A DNA stretch of 24,715 nucleotides, taken from Haplomitrium mnioides. Its lineage: Eukaryota; Marchantiophyta; Haplomitriopsida; Calobryales. The position numbers were made by a program, and so were the translations under genes. The first letter of the stretch is position 1, and each line of letters starts with the position of its first letter. The notes beneath the pieces were generated by a model. The model saw only the letters and a program-made list of their open reading frames with translations. It did not search any database and was not told the origin of the DNA. Below, one piece after another: positions 19,021 to 24,715 of this stretch. The DNA lies in assembly GCA_049999725.1 (NCBI GenBank), contig JBNGIS010015790.1:1-24715 (forward strand), given 5' to 3'.

Positions 19021-20144
19021 CTGGCCAACGGTAATGTTGGCTTGTCATTGCTAAACATTCTCAACTATGTCATATTCAAGTGGTAGCTTATCCACCCTAG
19101 CCCTACTAAGCTTAGTGTAATACTCTGGCTTTCCTTCCTTTGTTTTAGCCCTAGGGTTGAAGCATACCCTTCTCTCTTCTTGAGTCTCTTCCTCAGCCCT
19201 GGTCTGAAAACTTATCAAAATTGAGGTCCTCCTCTCTTTTGGAGTCTCTTTATTCAAGTGACCATCCACTTCATCAAATGTATCTTTTACCACCTCAAAG
19301 TATTTAGGATTGTATCTCTCATAGTCTAGATATTAGGTAGGTTCTACCCCCACCATCACTTTGATTTTCCCTTTCCTCTGGAAATCAATTTTAACTTTCT
19401 GTTTCAACTCTTCTTTGAGTGTTACCCAATTTGTTCTAATCTTAACTCTGTAGAGCTCCACCTCATTTGGCACCAACCGCAATTCTTTGATCGTTGGTGT
19501 GGATTTAGCAAGAGCCTCTACATATCGTGGTGGGGGTCTGATTACATGTGGGTATGGGCATTCTACATATGTGTGACATGATTTTCTATAGTTACCACAC
19601 AAAGGAATATGACCAATATGCTTTCTTGCATAGGGACATGCATTGGTATAATGATCTACAGTCCCACAATTATAGCAACCAGTAGACCTAACTTCCCTTC
19701 CCTGTACCATCTGGTTTGTTGGACCATTGGATGTGGGATTGGGTGGAGCTGGAAGTATTGGCAGTACCATGCTCATTTGTGGAAGGACCATTGTAGGTTC
19801 TAGGGCTCTTTGCAACACTGGTCTCCTTTGTTGGACATATGTCGGCCATTGTGTTGGATACATTCTCTCTATGGGCTGTCCTCTCCCTGGTTGCACCACA
19901 TATACATTCTGATAGTCCCACCCCTCATCATAAGATCTTGCTTTGGTATCTCTTCCACCCAATAAGCGGGTGGTCTTGGATATCCAACAGGTTCTAAGAG
20001 TGCTTAACAATTTGATTCCATATGTGCTTGTTTCTTGCACCTTGTGCACCACAGGTTCTCTTGGAATTCACTCGCTGATCTTCTTTTAGATGCCCAAATA
20101 GCCTGCATAATTTGTGGCTTCTCCATTTGATGATTAAGGTGATC
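19021..20144 (-). pseudogene. B3 Gag C-terminal part with CCHC zinc knuckles
   Basis: The open piece 19333-20052 has a proline-rich linker (VLPILPAPPNPTSNGP) and a CCHC knuckle CYNCGTVDHYTNAC. A second one follows at once, with Tyr in place of its second Cys (CGNYRKSCHTYVEC). About 100 codons upstream, in a different frame, is another perfect CCHC, CTRCKKQAHMESNC (about 20008-20050). The knuckles would bind genomic RNA during packaging. The frame change between the first knuckle and the rest is also seen in B2. Downstream, 19051-19293 encodes a charged spacer leading to the protease. A2 interrupts the gene at 20144. Confidence 0.85.
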
Positions 20145-20584
20145 TGTAATAGTACAAGCATAAAGGTTGTGCTATTTATAAGAAAATAGAGAGGAGTGAA
20201 GGAAGTGGTAGTGAGTCACTTTTAGGGCTAAGATTGGATTACTTGCTTTTGAAGTCACTTTTGGTGGAGAGTCACTTTTAAGTTACTTGAATTTGAAGTC
20301 ACTTTTGGTAGAGAGTCACCTTTAGGGCTGAATGAGAAGTGACTTGTAAGAGAAGGAAGAGGGATGACACCATCTTCTCTTGTATAAATAGAAGTGCTTG
20401 TTAGCCCCACTTCTCATTCTGGAGTTCCTCTTGAATCACTTGGGTTCTTTGGTTGCTAGGCTTTGGCTAGTATTCTTGGCTTTGTTTTTCTTATTAGATT
20501 TGAGTTGTGTAACTCTTTTAGAGTTGTTTTTAAGTATTACTTATTTGGAAGTCGGTCTTTGAGTTCTCTTTGAGTTCATTTACA
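20145..20584 (+). repeat. A2 5' LTR, complete
   Basis: Starts TGTAATAGTACAAG and ends ATTTACA, giving TG...CA ends. Two 44-bp units (20239-20282 and 20283-20326), each with GAAGTCACTTTTGGT and GAGAGTCAC, are tandemly repeated in U3. The A1 LTR has only one. This is the only full-length family A LTR in the window. Confidence 0.92.
20393..20400 (+). promoter_or_regulatory. TATA box of A2 LTR
   Basis: TATAAATA, about 250 bp into the LTR and downstream of the repeated U3 units. Transcription would be expected to begin about 30 bp further on and run into B3 gag in antisense. Confidence 0.6.
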
Positions 20585-20585
20585 T

Positions 20586-20599
20586 TGGTATCAGAGCCA
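20586..20599 (+). other. A2 primer binding site, tRNA-iMet type
   Basis: TGGTATCAGAGCCA, one base after the LTR end and identical to the A1 site. Confidence 0.92.
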
Positions 20600-20622
20600 C
20601 GTTCTTTTTTATGGAGAAATAG

Positions 20623-22075
20623 TTGCCCGTCTTTGCTGTATGGATCAAGCCTATTGTGGACTTGAACAAGGTGGGAGGGAAATCTATATCGACCTCAATG
20701 ATTGATGATATCTTGAAGGAGTTTTCAGATGTGTTTCCAGATGATTTGCCAAAGGGGTTACCAGATGATCGTAGAATGCCCTTTTCGATTGAGTTGATAC
20801 CATGAAGTATTCTGTATAACCGGTCTATATACAGGCTATCGCGACAAGAGTTGGAAGAGATTCGCAAGACTTTGATGAATCTTCTTGAGAAGGATTTCAT
20901 TCAGCATAGTACTTCGCCTTGGAGAGCACCAATATTCTTTGTACCAAAGAAAGATGGTGGATTTCATCTTTGTACTGATTGTCGTGGTTTGAACAAGCAA
21001 ACTGTAAAGAATGTCTATCCTTTACCACGTATTGATGATTTGTTGGATCAACTGAGTGGTGCGTGGTTCTTTTCAAAGCTTGATCTTCAAAGCGGTTATT
21101 GACAAATTCCTATCAAGCCAAGTGATGTGCCGAAGACAGCTTTTCGTACAAGGTATTGACATTTTGAGTGGAAGGTCCTTACATTTGGTTTCACTAATGC
21201 TCTCGCTATATTCATGGATCAAATGCATTAAATTTTTGATGGGTTATTGGGTAAGTCAGTTTTGGTATTCTTGGATGACATTATTATTTTTAGCAAAAGT
21301 AAAGCTGAGCATTGCAATCATCTGAAAGAAGTTTTGCAAAGATTGCGCAATTGGAAGTTTTATCATAAGAGATCCAAGTGCAAATTTTGGAAGCAAGAGG
21401 TTACTACTTGGGGCACAAGGTGTCTGCGGATGGTATAAAGATGGAAGAAGAAAAAATCAAGGCTATTACTGAGTGACCAACACCAAAGGAGGCAAAGGAA
21501 ATTAGAGCCTTCAATGGATTGGCAAGCTTCTATCAACAATTCATCCATTGTTATGCACATATTGCTACACCACTTACAGATTTGCTAGGCAAGGAGGTCA
21601 AGTTTCAATAGACTGCCAAAGAGCAAATGACATTTCAACAGCTCAAAGATGCAGTCTCTTCTCATCATATTCTACAGCCTTATGATCCAAAGGCACGTTG
21701 TATAGTTGATTTTGATGTTTCTAATTTTTCCATTGGAGCAGTTTTGCAACAAGAGTTTGAGGATGGACTTCATCCAATTGCCTTCATGTCACGCCGGTTG
21801 AATGCGGCAGAAAGAAACTATTCTGCAAGGGATTGAGAGCAATTGGCAATGGTTTATGCTACAGAAGTATGGAGGCATTATCTTTTGAGAAGACCTGTAC
21901 TTATGCGCACAGGTCACAAACCATTGTTGCAATCAATCCATTTGGAAAATATGACAAGTTGCCATCATCGATGGGAAGATCAATTGCAACTCTTTGATAT
22001 CAAACTAGAGTACAAGCTAAGAAGGCTCTACACCATTCATGATGCACTGTCACGAAGGCCGGATCATTGAGTGAA
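20623..22075 (+). pseudogene. A2 reverse transcriptase and RNase H (broken)
   Basis: Begins within the protease-RT linker (FAVWIKPIVDL, then DDILKEFSDVFPDDLPKGL). RT continues with [45 protein letters not shown] and the catalytic box [12 protein letters not shown]. RNase H (about 21690-22070) shows the first Asp in CIVDFDVSNFSIGAVLQQ, then AERNYSARD, GHKPLLQ and a final acidic HDALSRRPDH. In-frame stops follow ELIP, QSGY, RTRY and SARD; a frameshift lies near 21400. It is less decayed than A1 in this region. Confidence 0.92.
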
Positions 22076-22113
22076 TACAATGGAGGTGAGCAACATTAGT
22101 ATCTTACATTTAG

Positions 22114-22610
22114 ATGAGGCAACTAGTGGGAGTTATTGTAAAAAACTACAAGAAGATGCTTTCTTTAGTCTGGTTCGAGCACAATTGGCCGTCAAGGATA
22201 GTGAGCATCATTCTTTCTCTATTCGAGATGGTATTCTCTATTGAGGCTATCAAATATATGTTTCACAAGATGATACGCTTCGAATGGCTTGTTTACAAGA
22301 AGCGCATGACATTCCTATCTCTGGGCATCTTGGAGTAGATAAAACTACAGAGTTGCTTCAATGCACTTGGTGGTGGCCTAACTTGGCTCGAGATGTTCGT
22401 GGTTTTGTTCGTTCGTGTGAAAGTTGTCAACGAAACAAAGCTTTGAATCAAAAACCAGCGGGACTTCTTCAACTGTTACCAATTCCTACTGCTCGTTGGG
22501 AACATGTAAGTTTGGATCTTGTCACTTCACTTCCAACTACGCCTCGTAGGTTTATTGCTATTGTGGTGTTTGTGGACAAGCTGGCAAACAGATTCATTTA
22601 GCACCAATGG
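22114..22610 (+). pseudogene. A2 integrase, N-terminal half only
   Basis: The HHCC zinc finger is intact: HDIPISGHLGVDKTTELL, then CESCQRNK (22302-22440). The core begins with HVSLDLVTSLPTTP (first catalytic Asp) and VVFVDKLANRFI. The sequence ends at 22610, before the second catalytic Asp, at the junction with B3. The upstream frame 22114-22338 overlaps the finger in another phase, showing a frameshift between RNase H and integrase. Confidence 0.9.
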
Positions 22611-23658
22611 GTCTTAACTTCAAGGGCATGCTTAGGTGGAGTTTTCTTCTTAGCTTTATTAGAGGGTTCAGATGAAGAACTACTAGTCTTAGAGTTGCTA
22701 CTGGTCTCAGTAGATTCAAGATCGGAAGAAGAGAGAGAGCGTTGCTTTCCTTTTCTATTCTTCTTCTTCTTTTCTGTTTCTTCTGATGAGGCTGATTTGT
22801 GACATTTGGCCATCTGACCAGCCTCATACTTCTTAGCTATCTTAATAGTTTTATCTAAAGTCTCTGGTCCTGAATTCCATACATACTTACCTTCTTTACC
22901 TTAAGAAGACCATCAAGATACCACTTGAATTTGACATTTGGGTTTGGGGTCATTGTCACATGTGATCTTAGAGTTTTAAACCTACGAGTATACCGCCATA
23001 CTAACTCCTTGGTTTTCTTCTGAATATGAGCCAACTTCTTCATGGCCTTTTTAGAGTAAGCTGCTCCTCTGAATTTTGCAATCAGATCTACTTTCAATTC
23101 AACCCATGTAGCAGGTGGGGTTGGGTGAATTGAATACCACTTCAGGGCTTGACTCCTCAACACTGCCCTCACTAATCTCAAACAGCTTGCATCTAAGGCC
23201 TCTTCATTAGCCTTAGATATATTTTCAAACTATTCAGTCCAGGTGTCCACATCTTCATGATCCTTCCCTTTGAATTTTAGTTACTTCAATTTGCTTCTGA
23301 GGTTCTCAAGAGTTGGATTGGCCATCACTAGAAACAAAACAACTGGTATTGCGCCTCTTCCCAATACAATACTTGGTACAACTTATATAGGTGCAAGTGA
23401 AGGATCACTCCTTGAAGCACTATGGGATGTGGCTGAAGTTTTAGAAGAAGAAGAAGAAGAAGAAGATGGTAGGTTTCAGTTTAGGAAGGTTAATCCAATA
23501 ATACCCTCTGGATTAGTGATGTTAGACCACTGAAATGGAAAAGGTGGTGACTCAGGTTCAAAAGGCTGCACTGGTCCCTATGAATTCTTTCCACTGCCCC
23601 TAACCTCTACCTCCTTAGATTTTAACTTGAAGTCCTCTTGTCTCTCCAGCCTTATCTT
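22611..23658 (-). pseudogene. B3 Gag N-terminal and capsid part
   Basis: On the minus strand, from 23658: a charged N-terminus (truncated by about 20 codons relative to B2), a serine tract encoded by TCT repeats (23440-23467), then LKFKGKDHEDVDTW. The capsid core at 22855-23181 includes SQALKWYSIHP, ATWVELKVDLIAKFRG and YSKKAMKKLAHI, typical of plant Ty3 Gag. A Lys/Ser-rich spacer follows (22598-22813). Here the Trp codon that is TAG in B2 is still TGG. Stops occur after NLRSKLK and after TWTE. The gene continues at 20144 beyond A2. Confidence 0.88.
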
Positions 23659-24715
23659 TTTTCTTTTGGCCGAAAGCAAACAACTTTATTTACTTTCAAA
23701 CATCAAAGGTACAACCATGGCCAACAATCAAGCTGGGCAGCAAAACCAACAACCATTCAATCCCTTTCAGGATCTAGCTTGGTAAACCAAAGTAACCCTA
23801 TACCCTCAATCCAGATTACCACTAACATTTTGATTCCAGTAAACACTGTCTTCATCATGAATACAAAGCAGATGCCTGGCGCCCCAGGTTCTGTCAAAGG
23901 TTTCAAGAATGTTATCTCCCTTCTCTTCATTATGAGCCTTCATCCAGTCTCTGCAAGCATCACGCCAAGCTTTCTTTCCGTACTCAACCAGTCTCATCCA
24001 GATTTGTTTTTCAAGTAGTACATATCTATATGTGACTTTTCAAAAACTATAGCGTTTCTAGAGAGCCATATGGAGTAAAGTACTATTCCTCTTATAAAGG
24101 ACCAGATCTCTTGAGCTACGACCAATGCTTTAGGTATTCTGTTGCCAAAGATGCATTGTTGTCAGGTTGGCTTCCACCTTTTAGTGTTCTCCCAATTGGA
24201 AAACACTAATGTGTTAATGATATTCCCTGCCCATTTCCAGGTGGTGCTGATCTTAAGACAAATCCAAAAATAGTGAATGAGATCTTCCAGTATGTCCTCC
24301 TTGCAGCAGACACAACTTGCATCAATCTCAAAGCCAGGCTTTTTTGTCTTTTTCTTGAAGCTCCCGACTTGCACACCTCTTTGGAAAATAAGCCATATTA
24401 TCGTGGCCTCTTTGCTGATATGCTTGCCTTTCATATATCAGTCCATCTGGAAGAGTACATAGAGTCGATTGAACCATGTGCTTTCCAGCATTCTAGAACG
24501 AGATGATTGTAGATGGCCGGTCCAAGATGAATCGACAGCCTTTCTTAGTGGAATAGCTGCTGAGGGGGGAGTTATCTTTCCAGACCCACATTCCAGGGTC
24601 CCAATCTCCCTCTCCGATGACTGATCCAAGTATTTTATACTCAGCTTTTTGATCTTTGATCATTGAGCAGACTCTCATTTTCCTCATAATCACTGAAGGA
24701 GGAAGCTGGCGTGGG
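23659..24715 (-). pseudogene. 3' end of an L1-type LINE ORF2
   Basis: The minus strand enters the window within ORF2. It shows the segment before the zinc-binding domain (WDPGMWVWKDNSPLS, 24493-24693), then a C-terminal zinc-binding motif CVCCKEDILEDLIHYFWIC at 24162-24434, the RT-associated zf-RVT type. It continues in other frames with IWSFIRGIVLYSIWLSRN and LVEYGKKAWRDACRDW (23806-23997), typical of plant LINE ORF2 tails. Stops and frameshifts make it a pseudogene. The 3' UTR carries AATAAA and ends in A-rich sequence at about 23659. The endonuclease and RT domains, if present, lie beyond the right edge. Confidence 0.8.
23685..23690 (-). terminator. LINE poly(A) signal
   Basis: AATAAA on the minus strand, about 25 nt before the A-rich 3' end (AAAAGAAAAA) of the LINE. 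The normal spacing supports this being its true 3' terminus. Confidence 0.65.

Larger units (their letters stand above)
20145..22610 (+). mobile_element. A2: truncated chromovirus inserted in B3 gag
   Basis: A plus-strand family A copy with a complete 440-bp 5' LTR, a primer site, then directly RT, RNase H and the first part of integrase. About 1 kb holding gag and most of protease is missing just after the primer site (near 20600-20630). At 22610 the integrase stops in the middle and B3 gag resumes, so the rest of integrase, the chromodomain, the polypurine tract and the 3' LTR are gone. B3 reads GATC before and GTCTTAACTTC after. The uninterrupted B2 counterpart (8926-8990) shows that only about 13 bp of B3 were lost. 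Confidence 0.92.
15307..23658 (-). mobile_element. B3: most complete family B Ty3/gypsy copy, split by A2
   Basis: On the minus strand B3 runs from truncated gag (23658) to polypurine tract (15307), with A2 inserted at 20145-22610. Without A2 it is about 5.9 kb. Domain order is gag with zinc knuckles, protease, RT, RNase H and integrase. Its gag lacks about the first 20 codons and everything 5' of them, because the LINE end begins there. Multiple stops and frameshifts occur in every domain. Confidence 0.88.

Noticed and set aside
22114-22338. Separate small gene, with a similar frame at 1481-1705
   Set aside because: It is an out-of-frame reading of the RNase H to integrase linker present in both family A copies; the real frame gives the HHCC finger.
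132-22610. A1 and A2 as a large inverted repeat forming a functional hairpin
   Set aside because: They are two independent copies about 16 kb apart with different truncations; nothing indicates a joint function.
23270-23533. Plus-strand 87-aa frame with a poly-Glu run
   Set aside because: It is antisense to B3 gag; the Glu run is the complement of the TCT-encoded serine tract.

Overview
This window looks like transposon-packed nuclear DNA from a land plant. I find no intact host gene. The evidence for a plant is a chromodomain-bearing Ty3/gypsy element primed by initiator-Met tRNA, a second Ty3/gypsy family primed by a tRNA-Asp-type site, exon pieces of a plant subtilisin-like protease with GT...AG introns, and the 3' end of an L1-type LINE. 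The lineage cannot be fixed from sequence alone; the density of old, broken elements suits a large genome.

Layout, left to right. (1) 132-4603, minus strand: element A1, a decayed chromovirus with 3' LTR stub, polypurine tract, chromodomain, integrase, RNase H, RT, protease, gag, primer site and 5' LTR. (2) 4604-5552, minus: B1, the last part of the integrase of a second Ty3/gypsy family (B), its polypurine tract and the first ~24 bp of its LTR. (3) 5553-10061, minus: B2, a longer copy of family B with LTR start, integrase, RNase H, RT, gag, leader and a tRNA-Asp-type primer site, but lacking the protease region. (4) 10062-15306: a stretch bounded by the B2 primer site and the B3 polypurine tract, possibly one very long LTR shared by B2 and B3. 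It contains a 62-bp tandem duplication, an inserted 1318-bp Pack-type DNA transposon (11464-12781), a 100-N gap, a 37-bp minisatellite and an ATT microsatellite. (5) 15307-20144 and 22611-23658, minus: B3, the most complete family B copy. (6) 20145-22610, plus: A2, a family A copy inserted in B3 gag, lacking gag/protease and its whole 3' end. (7) 23659-24715, minus: LINE 3' end abutting truncated B3 gag.

The most notable object is the Pack-type transposon. It has 60-bp terminal inverted repeats, a perfect 8-bp target duplication, and a captured genomic segment of a subtilase gene covering the I9 propeptide and the first catalytic-Asp region. Introns are retained and all exon phases are compatible. 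The second is the possible tandem array B3-LTR-B2-LTR-B1 in one orientation. None of the retroelement copies appears able to encode a full set of proteins: all carry stops, frameshifts or deletions, several of them at short direct repeats.
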